Origin: Thermasporomyces composti
Lineage (GTDB): Bacteria; Actinomycetota; Actinomycetes; Propionibacteriales; Actinopolymorphaceae
Assembly: GCF_003386795.1 (NCBI RefSeq)
Contig: NZ_QTUC01000001.1
Span: 992,001 to 1,056,000 of the forward strand
DNA length: 64,000 bases
Reading direction: 5' to 3'
Position 1 is the stretch's first letter, and each line of letters opens with the position of its first letter. Below are positions 34,901 through 42,265 of the stretch, one piece after another. The notes beneath the pieces were generated by a model. The model was not told the origin of the DNA, did no database searches, and saw nothing but the letters and a program-made list of their open reading frames with translations. Position numbers and translations under genes: made by a program.

Positions 34901-35135
34901 GGTCGACGGCCGCCTCGACGAGCGTCGTGGTCTTGCCGGTCCCGGGTCCGGCGAGCACCAGGAGCGGGCCACCTCGGTGCTCGACGACCCGGCGTTGCTG
35001 GTCGTCGAGGCGAGGCGGCTCCACGGCACCGGCTCTGCGACGTCGCACCAGCCGGTAGGTCGGTGTGGCGCCGCGCGTGGCGCTCGGTCCGGTCGCTGAC
35101 GAGACGGGCACGTCCGGCATTTCACCAGAGAGCAC
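31923..35135 (-). CDS. adnA: ATP-dependent helicase-nuclease subunit AdnA
   Basis: The 1070-residue partner of AdnB has a complete motor core: AGPGTGKTTT at 62-71, DEYQDTDPAQEEL, VVGDPDQSIYAFRGA, TAHAAKGLEWDVVAV and YVAVTRARRRLL. Its nuclease has SKVEAFIRCPLRWLL, GRVDRLERD and VVDLKTG. Cysteines FIRCP and WCGVCPVRRSC bracket that domain, as in Fe-S nucleases of the AddB type. GTG 35135 is the first start; ATG 35120 is possible and neither has a clear ribosome-binding site. It lies 63 bases after the permease gene on the same strand. Confidence 0.94.
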   Translation of the reverse strand: MLSGEMPDVPVSSATGPSATRGATPTYRLVRRRRAGAVEPPRLDDQQRRVVEHRGGPLLVLAGPGTGKTTTLVEAAVDRIERDGLSPEQVLLLTFGRRAAAELRDRIAARLGRTIREPLARTFHSYAFGLLRQDAALRDRPAPRLLSGPEQDLLIRDLLRGDVEEFGARSWPQRLRAALLTRGFAEELRDLLLRAAERGVDPAKLRQLGRQYQRDDWVAAARFARQYAAVTALRPEAPAYDPAELVRAAVDLLRGDPALLERERRARAVVFVDEYQDTDPAQEELLQLLAGGGQDLVVVGDPDQSIYAFRGADVDGIRRFTERFRRADGSEAETVALTRSRRAGAVLLEASRRIARRLPGPSAHRRLEPDPRVPEGEVDVHLLHSAHQEAAFVAQRLRAAHLVDGIPWSRMAVLVRAASAIPLLRRTLTAAGVPATVRREELPLVDQPAVRPLLTLLEIATGRRALDTEVVLDLLVSPYGGADPLALRRLRQELRRHELATGGGRSSSVLLVEAIDDPGALLPLDPVAAAPAQRIATLLEAARKAVAAPNATAETVLWAMWSASGVAERWAETAVRGGPGAAAADRDLDAVTALFDTVARFVDRLPAAGPAVFLDHLLGQEIPGDTLAPRAPEGETVAILTAHAAKGLEWDVVAVVGVQEGVWPDLRPRGSLLGSETLVDLVSGRDPNPLATVSHVLAEERRLFYVAVTRARRRLLVTAVSNEEEQPSRFLDELLPWTGPGDERPLTRVPRGLDLAGVVAELRSVVCAPDLPPDHPRRLAAAHHLARLAAAGVRGADPDQWYALPPLSDDRPLREPGEPVRVSPSKVEAFIRCPLRWLLQSCGGTAGDLFHQSLGNLVHGLAYDVATGALAVDDLLDAFEQRWSRLDAGRGWSAAKQYDRAREVVSKLAAWLRANPHELVAAEADFEVEVGRARLVGRVDRLERDSEGRLVVVDLKTGRSKPGSSELPQHPQLGAYQLAVERGGFRRMARKATSGGAVLVQLGGDTKKPSVQRQPPLADADDPAWAERLVAQAAEGMAGQEFVAIENHWCGVCPVRRSCPLHAEGGQVTP

Positions 35136-35198
35136 CGACGTCGATCGACGCGTCCGGACGTCCTCACCTCCACGACGTCCGGCGAGACGGACCGCCGG

Positions 35199-36506
35199 TC
35201 AGCGGTGCCCCTCCGCGGAACCGACCGTGCACTCCGCCTGGGTGCCGACCGTCACCTCCTCCCGAGGCGACGACGGGTCGGCGGACACCAGCGCCCTCCG
35301 TGATGCCGACCGGCGCACTGCGATCGCCAACCCGGCCGCCAGCGCGGGAACGAGCAGGTAGCCCGCGGAGAACACGCCCACGACGCAGACGAGCGCCAGA
35401 GCCACCACCGCCGCGATCTGCTGGCGCCCGGTGAGGAGACGGACCGCCGCCGCGAGAGCGAGGACGTACACGGCGACGAAGCAGGCGGACGTGGCGCGGA
35501 TGAGCCCGTCCGGGGTCATGACGCCGGCCGCCAGGACACCGAGGAGGCACACGCAGAGGACGCCGAGCACGACGAGCGGTCGGCGGGGGATGTCGCGGTC
35601 CGTGCCGTCGCTGAGCCAGCGGGGAAGGGCCCGCGCCTTCACGAGAGCCTCGACGAGCTTCGCCGACGACCCCACGTAGACGTTCATCGCGCCCATCGTC
35701 AGCACGAGCGCGAGGAGCGCGGTCGCCGCCCGACCGACCTCCCCGAACCCGACCGCCATGAGGTCCGCGAGCGGGACGTGCGAGCTGGCGTCCGCGGTGA
35801 CGACGATGGTGGCCACACCCAGGCCGGCGTAGAGCAGGGTGATGGTTCCGAACGCGATCGCCGCGGCCCGCGGCAGGTCGCGGTCCGGCCGGCGGAAGTC
35901 GCCGGCGAGCTGGGCCATCGCCTCCCAGCCGAAGATGAGCCACATGAGGATGTTGGCGGCGGTTCCCACCGCCCACCAGCCGTGCGGGGCGAACGGCGTC
36001 CAATTGCGGGTCACGTTGCCGGGCAGTGCCACGAGCACGGCCAGGGCGACGATGCCGACCAGCACGCTGGCCAGCGCGAGCTGGACGCCGGACGACAGCC
36101 GGAGGCTGACGGCGTTCGCCGCCAGGACCGCCCCGGCGATGGCGAGCCCGACAGCGACCGCTACCCCCGTGCCGGACTCGGTGAGCTCCGCGACGTACAG
36201 GCCGCCGGTGAGCGCGACGGCGGGAGCGCCGACGAAGACGCCGCCGACGAAGCACGTGCCGGCCAACCCGGCCGCGGTCTCGCCGAAGGCAGCCCGGACG
36301 TAGGCCGCGACACCCTCGGCGGTCGGGTAGCGAACGGCCAGCGTGACGAACGTCCAGGCCAGCGGTGCGGACAAGGCGAGGACACCGAGCCAGGCGAGGA
36401 TCGAGGCAGGGCCCGCGGCTTGGACGGCGAGCGCCGGAACCAGGAGCAGACCTGGGCCGACGAGCGCTCCGACGTACATCGCGGCGCCACGAGGAACGTT
36501 GAGCAC
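35199..36506 (-). CDS. APC-superfamily amino acid permease
   Basis: The 435-residue protein has about 12 hydrophobic segments. Family marks of the amino acid-polyamine-organocation transporters include AMYVGALVGPGLLLVPA (the unwound first helix, GxGxxxxPA-like), YPTAEGVAAYVRAAFG and WEAMAQLAGDFRRPDRDLPRA. The sequence pattern is closer to YjeH-like exporters than to specific importers, but substrate and direction are not deducible. GTG 36506 has TAGCAT six bases upstream. It may be cotranscribed with adnA and adnB, although a functional link is not evident. Confidence 0.85.
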   Translation of the reverse strand: MLNVPRGAAMYVGALVGPGLLLVPALAVQAAGPASILAWLGVLALSAPLAWTFVTLAVRYPTAEGVAAYVRAAFGETAAGLAGTCFVGGVFVGAPAVALTGGLYVAELTESGTGVAVAVGLAIAGAVLAANAVSLRLSSGVQLALASVLVGIVALAVLVALPGNVTRNWTPFAPHGWWAVGTAANILMWLIFGWEAMAQLAGDFRRPDRDLPRAAAIAFGTITLLYAGLGVATIVVTADASSHVPLADLMAVGFGEVGRAATALLALVLTMGAMNVYVGSSAKLVEALVKARALPRWLSDGTDRDIPRRPLVVLGVLCVCLLGVLAAGVMTPDGLIRATSACFVAVYVLALAAAVRLLTGRQQIAAVVALALVCVVGVFSAGYLLVPALAAGLAIAVRRSASRRALVSADPSSPREEVTVGTQAECTVGSAEGHR

Positions 36507-36512
36507 CGGGCG

Positions 36513-36518
36513 ATGCTA
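36513..36518 (-). promoter_or_regulatory. Leaderless-type -10 (TAGCAT) for the APC permease
   Basis: TAGCAT lies six bases before GTG 36506, and there is no Shine-Dalgarno. Confidence 0.45.
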
Positions 36519-36746
36519 GCCCTGGCCGCCGACACGGCCGTCCCCTGACGAGAGCGCCCTCCCGCCACGGATTGGAGGATCGAGACACCCCTCCTACACC
36601 GCGTCCCGACTCTTACGCTCCGTGAGGACGTTGTCCACAGTGGTCACACCGGCAGGCCACCCACACCGCCCCGATCCCCGTACGATGTGGCCCGCGAAGA
36701 TCTCGAGATCGCTTCCCCGGCTTCGGGGTCATCTGTGGGGGTGGGC

Positions 36747-37409
36747 ATGCAGTGGGATGAGCCGGAGGAGTCATCAGAGACGATCACGGCCACCGATGAC
36801 ACAGGCTGCGTCCAGGTCACGATGGACCCATCGTCCGGGCGGGTCGTCGACTTCCGACTGTCCGCGTTGTGGCGCGACAAGGTCGGTGTCGCCGGGTTCA
36901 CCGACGCCCTGGCTAGTGCGGTCACCAAAGCACGTCTCAGCTACCTCGAGGCAGTGACGACCAAGCCTGGAGACCGAGACCAGTCAACCCCCTCAGTCCT
37001 CTCCGCAGAGGATTGGGAACGACTGCCGCTTGGTCAGCAGCTAGCCGCGTTGGGTCGCCTCACAGACCTCCTCGACGCGGTTACCACTGAGGCCGCACAC
37101 GTTCTCCAGTGCGGCCAGCCCAACCCGACCGTGGACTATGCGGGCAGCGACCCGCGCCATGTGGTCCGGATCACGCTCAACGTCTCCGGAGCATTGGTGC
37201 GGCTTACGATCGCCGAGGACTGGCTCGCTGGCGCCTCGACAGCCCGTGTCGTGCAGGCGGTCAAGGACGCCTTCGAGTCAGCGTACGCGTCTCTCGATTC
37301 CGCTCACGAACCCGCGCTGGCCACGGCCACACCAGCCGCCGACCGCGTGCTCGCCCTCGCGAGCAATCCACAAGTCCTACGGGGATGGCTTCGACAGGAG
37401 GAACACTGA
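36747..37409 (+). CDS. Protein with two YbaB/EbfC-like modules
   Basis: The 220-residue protein contains two similar units. Residues ~19-66 (GCVQVTMDPSSGRVVDFRLS, then WRDKVGVAGFTDALASAV) and ~137-190 (HVVRITLNVSGALVRLTIAE, then DWLAGASTARVVQAVKDAF) share a beta-hairpin, a W-containing turn and a helix. That pattern is of YbaB nucleoid-associated proteins, seen in proteins placed next to WXG100 genes in actinobacteria. A TACGAT at 36681 could be the -10, which makes ATG 36747 (GGGGGTGGG upstream) a better start than GTG 36687. It is the first gene of a four-gene coupled cassette. Function is inferred only from family and context. Confidence 0.65.
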   Translation: MQWDEPEESSETITATDDTGCVQVTMDPSSGRVVDFRLSALWRDKVGVAGFTDALASAVTKARLSYLEAVTTKPGDRDQSTPSVLSAEDWERLPLGQQLAALGRLTDLLDAVTTEAAHVLQCGQPNPTVDYAGSDPRHVVRITLNVSGALVRLTIAEDWLAGASTARVVQAVKDAFESAYASLDSAHEPALATATPAADRVLALASNPQVLRGWLRQEEH

Positions 37410-37410
37410 A

Positions 37411-37773
37411 TTGGCTGGAAACGAGGGCCGTGACATCACATACTCCATCGCCGCCTTGCGAAAGGACGCCAAGATCTGGTCCGAAGCGGCGGAAGTTCTC
37501 GAACGCGCCAAGCAAGCCGCCGCCTGCTTGTGCCTCACCGTAGCGCACTTCGGGACCGTAGCCGACGAAGCTTGCCGCGAACCCAGAAGCGTCACGAAGC
37601 TCTACGAGGATGTACACCGAAAAATACTGCGCCTACTGGATGAGGGGCAACGTACCCTCGACGATGTCGGCCACCGACTCGTCATCATAGCTAATCGACT
37701 CGACGGAACGGAGCAGAAGAACCTCGAAGTACTCCGTCAGCTCGGACGGATGCTGGAGGAGAAGGGATGGTAG
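37411..37773 (+). CDS. WXG100-like all-helical small protein
   Basis: The 120-residue product is predicted as two long helices. The first has the pattern DAKIWSEAAEVLERAKQAA with W23. The second is LYEDVHRKILRLLDEGQRTL and continues to a charged end. Size, helix-turn-helix form and lack of a signal peptide fit type VII (ESX) substrates or chaperones, although the WXG triplet itself is absent. AGGAGG nine bases before a TTG start at 37411 is strong; the start is one base after the previous stop. Codon choice is more AT-rich than in flanking genes. Confidence 0.65.
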   Translation: MAGNEGRDITYSIAALRKDAKIWSEAAEVLERAKQAAACLCLTVAHFGTVADEACREPRSVTKLYEDVHRKILRLLDEGQRTLDDVGHRLVIIANRLDGTEQKNLEVLRQLGRMLEEKGW

Positions 37774-38606
37774 CAAGGGAGGAACGCCTCAGCGGGCCGC
37801 AGCCCATGGAACGATCCGAAGAATCTAAGGATCTCGAAGAGAAGATCAGGAACGCACTTGGAAAGATCGAAGAATGTTTCGCTCGGCTTCTTGACCTCGA
37901 CGTAGATGACCTCGTCCTCATCTTCGTGGGGAACGTGTTTGGCGGCCCACTAGGTGGTCTCTGGCTCCGCGAGCTCGCCGAACGTTGCAGGAACAGCCTG
38001 CATACAGCTTACCAAGCATATAAGGAAACCTGCGACAAACATATCAATCCCTTCCTGACGAACATCGGCGACCCATGGCAACTTGACGCCGCGGCTTCAG
38101 CATGGAGTGCGAAGATAGGCGGACCAGTCAGCAAACAGGCTTCGCTCTTCACCCCGAATTCGATGGAGATCATCGACTACTGGACCGGCGACGCCAAGGA
38201 AGCCTACGACGCCTTTCTGCCCACCCAGTACGCAGCCATCGAGTACGTCAGCTCCTTAGCAAACGAACTAAACCCATTGCTCACGCAGTGCGCGTCGGCC
38301 ATCAATCGGTTCTGGTTCGACATCGAAAGGGCCGCAGCAACAGCCCTCGCCGAGCTCATTATGGTGCTCAACCGTAGCTTTACCCCGGATATTCTGATGG
38401 TACCCGGCGAGGCGATCCAGACCTTCGTCAATTCGGTCCTAAATGCCAGAGAAGCCGTGAAGACTGCCGCGGAGGAATTCACCCAGACAGCAGCCAACCT
38501 AGAGAAGCTCCTCCACTCCAATGTAGCGCTGCCGCGAGGCCACTGGCCAAGACCGAAGAGCGCAATCTACGACATGGAGAGATGGGGGACCGGTGAGGGC
38601 CGATGA
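37767..38606 (+). CDS. WXG100/PPE-like helical protein
   Basis: The 279-residue protein is nearly all helical. It has one WTG triplet (139-141, in DYWTGDAKEAYDAFLP) at a helix turn, as in WXG100 and related type VII-exported families. Paired helices flank it (residues ~20-90 and ~145-250). There is no signal peptide and no known toxin domain at the C-terminus (~255-279, basic and Trp/Pro-rich). ATG 37767 overlaps the end of the previous gene by seven bases, with GGAGAAGGG in front. It probably forms a complex with the 120-residue protein. Confidence 0.65.
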   Translation: MVAREERLSGPQPMERSEESKDLEEKIRNALGKIEECFARLLDLDVDDLVLIFVGNVFGGPLGGLWLRELAERCRNSLHTAYQAYKETCDKHINPFLTNIGDPWQLDAAASAWSAKIGGPVSKQASLFTPNSMEIIDYWTGDAKEAYDAFLPTQYAAIEYVSSLANELNPLLTQCASAINRFWFDIERAAATALAELIMVLNRSFTPDILMVPGEAIQTFVNSVLNAREAVKTAAEEFTQTAANLEKLLHSNVALPRGHWPRPKSAIYDMERWGTGEGR

Positions 38607-39334
38607 CAAGACCTGACGGACACCTCCGACACCGCTCCTGCCATGGAAGGCGCCACGAAAAGCCTCACCCACCCCATGGCATCCGCAGCTTGATTGCGTC
38701 CCGCGCAGGCATCTTGGAAACGCTTATTGTCGGCGGCATCGCTAGCCTCTGCCTCCTCGTCGCTGCGGTGTTTGTCACGTGGAATTCACAGGACGAACAA
38801 CACGCTCGAACCACCTCAACGCCACATGCAACGAAGTCGTCGCGACTCCCCAAGGATATCTGCTCCGCCGTAGGAACGGAGCGCCTTGACTCCTTGGTTG
38901 AGTACCCGGTCACAAGCCATCACGAGGAGGAAGCATTCGGAGTGTCCGATCGGACCTGCGTAGTCAGAACGGACCCCAAACAACCCGACACCTCTGATCT
39001 TCTCTATGTCCGCGCCAGCCGGTACGAGCAGACCCTAAAGACCTCTGGCGAAGATCATGCGCAGGAGTTTTTCCGACAGAACTGCAAGAACGTGACATCT
39101 ATTCGCGACGACCACAATGACACAGCGATACGAGTTCCGGACTTCACCGGACTTGGCGACCAGTACTGCGTCGCCGCCTTCTACAACTCCGTATCGAAAA
39201 AAGCCAAGGTAAAACTCATTGTCCAACGTAGGGAAGATTTGCTTGTTATTCGGTACCAAAAGACTGGACCGGATGGCGAGCGACCATTACGTGACGCAGC
39301 CCAACTCGCTAGAGACCTCCTTACAAGACTGTGA
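38603..39334 (+). CDS. Single-pass membrane protein with extracellular domain
   Basis: The 243-residue protein has a His/Arg-rich cytoplasmic start (residues 1-35) and a transmembrane helix at ~36-59 (AGILETLIVGGIASLCLLVA). An outside domain with at least four cysteines (ICSAV, RTCVV, QNCKN, QYCVA) follows, likely forming two disulfides. The domain resembles small DUF3558-like actinobacterial surface proteins, but I could not assign it firmly. Its ATG overlaps the previous stop (ATGA). It is the last gene of the cassette; no terminator with a T-tract follows. Confidence 0.65.
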   Translation: MTRPDGHLRHRSCHGRRHEKPHPPHGIRSLIASRAGILETLIVGGIASLCLLVAAVFVTWNSQDEQHARTTSTPHATKSSRLPKDICSAVGTERLDSLVEYPVTSHHEEEAFGVSDRTCVVRTDPKQPDTSDLLYVRASRYEQTLKTSGEDHAQEFFRQNCKNVTSIRDDHNDTAIRVPDFTGLGDQYCVAAFYNSVSKKAKVKLIVQRREDLLVIRYQKTGPDGERPLRDAAQLARDLLTRL

Positions 39335-39663
39335 CAAGCCACACAACCGCTGACCACCAGGCTCCGCATACTGCGTATCTGGGTGATACGACCCGCATCT
39401 GCAATCGACAGGGTGGAACTCTACGTCCTCAGCGACTCAGGCCACCTGCGGATAAGCTATCTCCGACGAGCGAACAACGGCGAGCAACCACTTCGTGGTG
39501 CCGCCACGAGCTCGAGCAGCCCGGTGGCCACGCCGCAATGACGAGCGACCACGCTCATCGTGGGGTGCGAGACTCGACCGCTCGCAGTCAGCTGGACGCG
39601 CCTCATCCGCGTCCGGATCCTCACTCGGAGCTGTGGCTCTCTCAGCGCTGAGCGAGCGCCCCT
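39335..39663. other. Non-coding gap after the cassette
   Basis: No convincing gene is present in these 329 bases; overlapping frames lack ribosome-binding sites. A perfect 6-bp hairpin CGTATC-TGGGT-GATACG sits at 39374-39390, 40 bases after the cassette's last stop. GC returns to the chromosomal level by about 39480. Confidence 0.5.
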
Positions 39664-40314
39664 TCAGCGCTGGCGTGCCGAGCCGGCAGCCGCGGTCGTC
39701 ATCACGAAGCGGACGCAGCGGCCCGGGGTGAGCAGGCCGACGCGGAAGGGTGTTCGCTGGCTCGGCGCGCCCGTGAACAGCGACCGCTCTCGCGCACCCT
39801 GCTCGAGCCGGTCGAACGGCGCCCGATCGAAGTCGTAGATCACCAGCGCGCCACCCGGTCGCAGGACCCGTGCGAGCTCCGCCACCGCCGCCTCCGGGTC
39901 CTCCCAGTGGTGCAGGCTGAAGGACGACACGACGAGGTCGAACGACTCGTCGGCGAACGGCAAGGCGGCCACGTCGGCGACCCGCGCCGAGGCCCGGTCG
40001 GCCACCTTCGCGAGGTTGCGCTGAGCTAACGCCACCATGTCGGCGGACAGGTCGACGCCGGTGAGCGTGAGGTCAGCGCGCCGCTGCGCGAGCTCGAGGA
40101 GCAGCACACCTGGCCCGGTTCCCACATCGAGGACTGCTCCGCGCTCCGGCGCCATGGCCGCGAGGTCCTGCGCGATTCGCCGGTAGACGCCGCGCATCGG
40201 CCACCGGGCCAGCACGTTGTAGACGCGGCTGCGCCAACCCTCGAAAGTTCCGGATCCGCCGCCGAGGTGCAGGAAGTGGAAGTGGCGGTGGTGGTGATCG
40301 TGACCTGCCCCCAT
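39664..40314 (-). CDS. SAM-dependent class I methyltransferase
   Basis: The 216-residue protein has the Rossmann methyltransferase motifs AVLDVGTGPGVLLLELA (motif I), TGVDLSADMVALA (post I), VADVAALPFADESFDLVVSS (motif II/III) and VLRPGGALVIYDF. A histidine-rich N-terminus (HDHHHRHFHF) may bind metal. The substrate is unknown. It is divergently transcribed from a MarR regulator across two perfect palindromes, so the pair is very likely one regulated unit. GGAGAGG sits just before ATG 40314. The longer frame to 40380 would run through the operators. Confidence 0.88.
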   Translation of the reverse strand: MGAGHDHHHRHFHFLHLGGGSGTFEGWRSRVYNVLARWPMRGVYRRIAQDLAAMAPERGAVLDVGTGPGVLLLELAQRRADLTLTGVDLSADMVALAQRNLAKVADRASARVADVAALPFADESFDLVVSSFSLHHWEDPEAAVAELARVLRPGGALVIYDFDRAPFDRLEQGARERSLFTGAPSQRTPFRVGLLTPGRCVRFVMTTAAAGSARQR

Positions 40315-40327
40315 GACCTCTCCTCTG

Positions 40328-40344
40328 AGTTGTGCGATACAACT
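40328..40344. promoter_or_regulatory. MarR operator 1
   Basis: AGTTGT-GCGAT-ACAACT is a perfect 6-5-6 palindrome between the divergent methyltransferase and marR-type genes. Confidence 0.8.
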
Positions 40345-40365
40345 GTGCTGAGCGTACCGTGAGAC

Positions 40366-40382
40366 AGTTGTATGGCACAACT
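40366..40382. promoter_or_regulatory. MarR operator 2
   Basis: AGTTGT-ATGGC-ACAACT repeats the same half-sites 38 bases from operator 1. The two 19-mers are near-perfect reverse complements of each other (one difference). Confidence 0.8.
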
Positions 40383-40440
40383 CTGATCTAGCGCGAGAGC
40401 CGGCGGAGGCTCGTCAGGCGAGAGTGAGGCGGAGGATCGG

Positions 40441-41001
40441 ATGGCGGACGACGAGGTGGCGCGGCTCCACGCGGCGCTCATGGAGCTGGTGCGGCTGGCC
40501 GGTGCGTTCCAGCCTGACCGAGCGGTGCCTGGCGAGGAGGTCTCCTTGTCGCAGACCGTCGCCCTCCACGAGCTCGACCTCGCGGGCCCGATGTCCCAAC
40601 GCGACCTCGCCCAACGCGTCCACTTGGAGAAGAGCACGGTCAGCCGCATGGTCGCCGACATGGAGCGCAAGGGCCTCGTCGAACGCGAGCGCGATCCCGG
40701 CAACCGCCGCCTCTACCGGCTGCGCATCACCGACCGTGGCCGCGCCGCCCACGCCCGCATCGCCGCGCACTTCCACGGGCACTACGTCCGCTGGATGGCC
40801 GCGATGACAGAGTCCGAGCGTGACGCCCTCATCGTCGGGTTCCCCGCACTCGTCCGCGCCATCCGGCACGACCTCGACCACCTGGCCCAGAGCGAGTGCG
40901 ACCACGAGCCACCGGCGGAGAGCGGCGGAGCCGCCGAGGTCCCCGACCCCAGGGAGAAGTCAGCTCAGCCGACGCCAGACGAGGCCTCGCCGAACTCGTA
41001 G
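40441..41001 (+). CDS. MarR-family transcriptional regulator
   Basis: The 186-residue protein has a winged-helix core. The helix-turn-helix is MSQRDLAQRVHLEKSTVSRM and the wing is ERERDPGNRRLYRLRIT, flanked by dimerisation helices and a disordered tail. GGAGG five bases before ATG 40441 sets the start. The two AGTTGT-N5-ACAACT sites immediately upstream are the natural operators for itself and for the divergent methyltransferase. The ligand is unknown. Its end overlaps the convergent methyltransferase gene by 37 bases. Confidence 0.9.
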   Translation: MADDEVARLHAALMELVRLAGAFQPDRAVPGEEVSLSQTVALHELDLAGPMSQRDLAQRVHLEKSTVSRMVADMERKGLVERERDPGNRRLYRLRITDRGRAAHARIAAHFHGHYVRWMAAMTESERDALIVGFPALVRAIRHDLDHLAQSECDHEPPAESGGAAEVPDPREKSAQPTPDEASPNS

Positions 41002-41804
41002 CGCAGGATCATCCCGATCCGTCGCAACGGCGCGACCCTCCGCATGAGGCTCACCAGCACCCGGGTCGGCAGGGTGAACCTCACGGTCTCGGGTACGTCA
41101 AGGAGATCGAGGACGGACACGAGCCGCAGACCGGGCACCTCCAGCTCACGTGGATCCGCCAAGCCCCACCCGCCGAGCCTCGCTCGGGTCACCCGAATCG
41201 TCCGCTCGAACCGACCGAGCCACGCGCCGAGCGGGCTCCAGGCGTCGAACGCGATCCCACCTCGAGGGAAGCGCACGACGATTCCCTGCAGCAGCCGGAT
41301 CAGGTCAGCCCGCGCGAGGTACTGGACGACACCCTCCGCCACGACGACGACCGGCTGGCTCGCCGGCACGTCGGCCAACCATCCAGGCGCGGTGACCGAG
41401 GTCGCGATCCGGTGGACGCCGGCCCGGTCGGGAAGCAGCAGCCGGCGCAGCTCGACCACCTCGGGGAGATCGACCTCATACCAGCGATGACGAGCCGTCG
41501 GATCGACCCGCCAGGGCCGCGTGTCCAGTCCGCAGCCCAGGTGCAGCACCGCTGCGTCGGGCATGCCCGCGAGCAGATCCGACGTCGCGCGGTCGAGGTA
41601 CAGCCCGCGGATCGCCACGCTGACGACCTCGTCCCGACTCAGCCCAAAGCGATCGAAGTCGATGTCGATCCGCGCCACAATCGCTTGGGCGAGCGGATCA
41701 CCCAAGATCGGAGCGGCGGACTCAGCGTCGAGGGCCCGCCCGTAGAGCGTGGCGAGCATGGTCGCGCTGGTGCCGGTGAGCCGCACCCGGACGCGTTCGG
41801 TCAC
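40965..41804 (-). CDS. Polyketide-type O-methyltransferase (TcmP/leucine carboxyl methyltransferase family)
   Basis: The 279-residue protein has the pfam04072 signature: TGTSATMLATLYGRALDAESA at the N-terminus, VLHLGCGLDTRPWRVDP as the SAM site, YEVDLPEVVELRRLLLP and VVVAEGVVQYL. Members methylate polyketides or carboxyl groups. No biosynthetic cluster is nearby, so the substrate is open. GTG 41804 with GGGGAG upstream is chosen over 41888. Its 3' end overlaps the marR-type gene tail to tail. Confidence 0.87.
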   Translation of the reverse strand: MTERVRVRLTGTSATMLATLYGRALDAESAAPILGDPLAQAIVARIDIDFDRFGLSRDEVVSVAIRGLYLDRATSDLLAGMPDAAVLHLGCGLDTRPWRVDPTARHRWYEVDLPEVVELRRLLLPDRAGVHRIATSVTAPGWLADVPASQPVVVVAEGVVQYLARADLIRLLQGIVVRFPRGGIAFDAWSPLGAWLGRFERTIRVTRARLGGWGLADPRELEVPGLRLVSVLDLLDVPETVRFTLPTRVLVSLMRRVAPLRRIGMILRYEFGEASSGVG

Positions 41805-41925
41805 ACCACTCCCCTGCCCGAATCGCGACCGGCCGAACTCGCACGGCGGTGGGGAGTGAGCTCGGCAGACGGCCGCGGCGGCACGCATCCAGCCGCAACG
41901 CCGCGACGCCGACGAACGTCACGCC

Positions 41926-42237
41926 CTACGCGCCGTCCCAGCGCGCGCGAGCCATGTCGACCCGCTCGCTCGCCAGTCCGGCGAACGGCGTCCCCTCCGC
42001 GCGCAGCCGTCGGATCGCCTCACCCGCGTGGCAGTCGGCGGGCCGCCCGTCCGCGCGGACGACCCGCCACCACGGCACGGCCCCGCCGAAGTGGGACATC
42101 ACCCACCCGACCTGGCGGGGCCCGCCCTTGCCGAGGAACTCGGCGACGTCGCCGTAGGTCATCACCCTGCCGGCCGGGATGCGCTCGACGACCGACAGGA
42201 CCTGCTCGACGTACTCCTCACGCGCGCCGTGAGCCAC
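41926..42237 (-). CDS. Alkyltransferase-like (ATL) protein
   Basis: The 103-residue protein has the C-terminal MGMT fold with VMTYGDVAEFLG, the helix-turn-helix RQVGWVMSH and VPWWRVVRADGR. The catalytic cysteine of the PCHR motif is replaced by tryptophan (PWWR), so it cannot remove alkyl groups. Such ATL proteins bind O6-alkylguanine and pass it to nucleotide excision repair. It corresponds to Rv3204 in the mycobacterial order and sits next to moeZ. Confidence 0.9.
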   Translation of the reverse strand: MAHGAREEYVEQVLSVVERIPAGRVMTYGDVAEFLGKGGPRQVGWVMSHFGGAVPWWRVVRADGRPADCHAGEAIRRLRAEGTPFAGLASERVDMARARWDGA

Positions 42238-42265
42238 GGCCGGCCCCCGAGACGTCCCGAACCGG

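Noticed and set aside
32000-35099. Long + frames opposite adnA (for example 33207-35099)
   Set aside because: They are shadows of the AdnA coding sequence.
37767-38606. An LXG-type polymorphic toxin
   Set aside because: The C-terminus is only ~25 residues past the helices and contains no recognisable toxin domain or catalytic pattern.
41926-42237. Active methylated-DNA methyltransferase
   Set aside because: The catalytic cysteine is replaced by tryptophan (PWWR), so it is an alkyltransferase-like binding protein.
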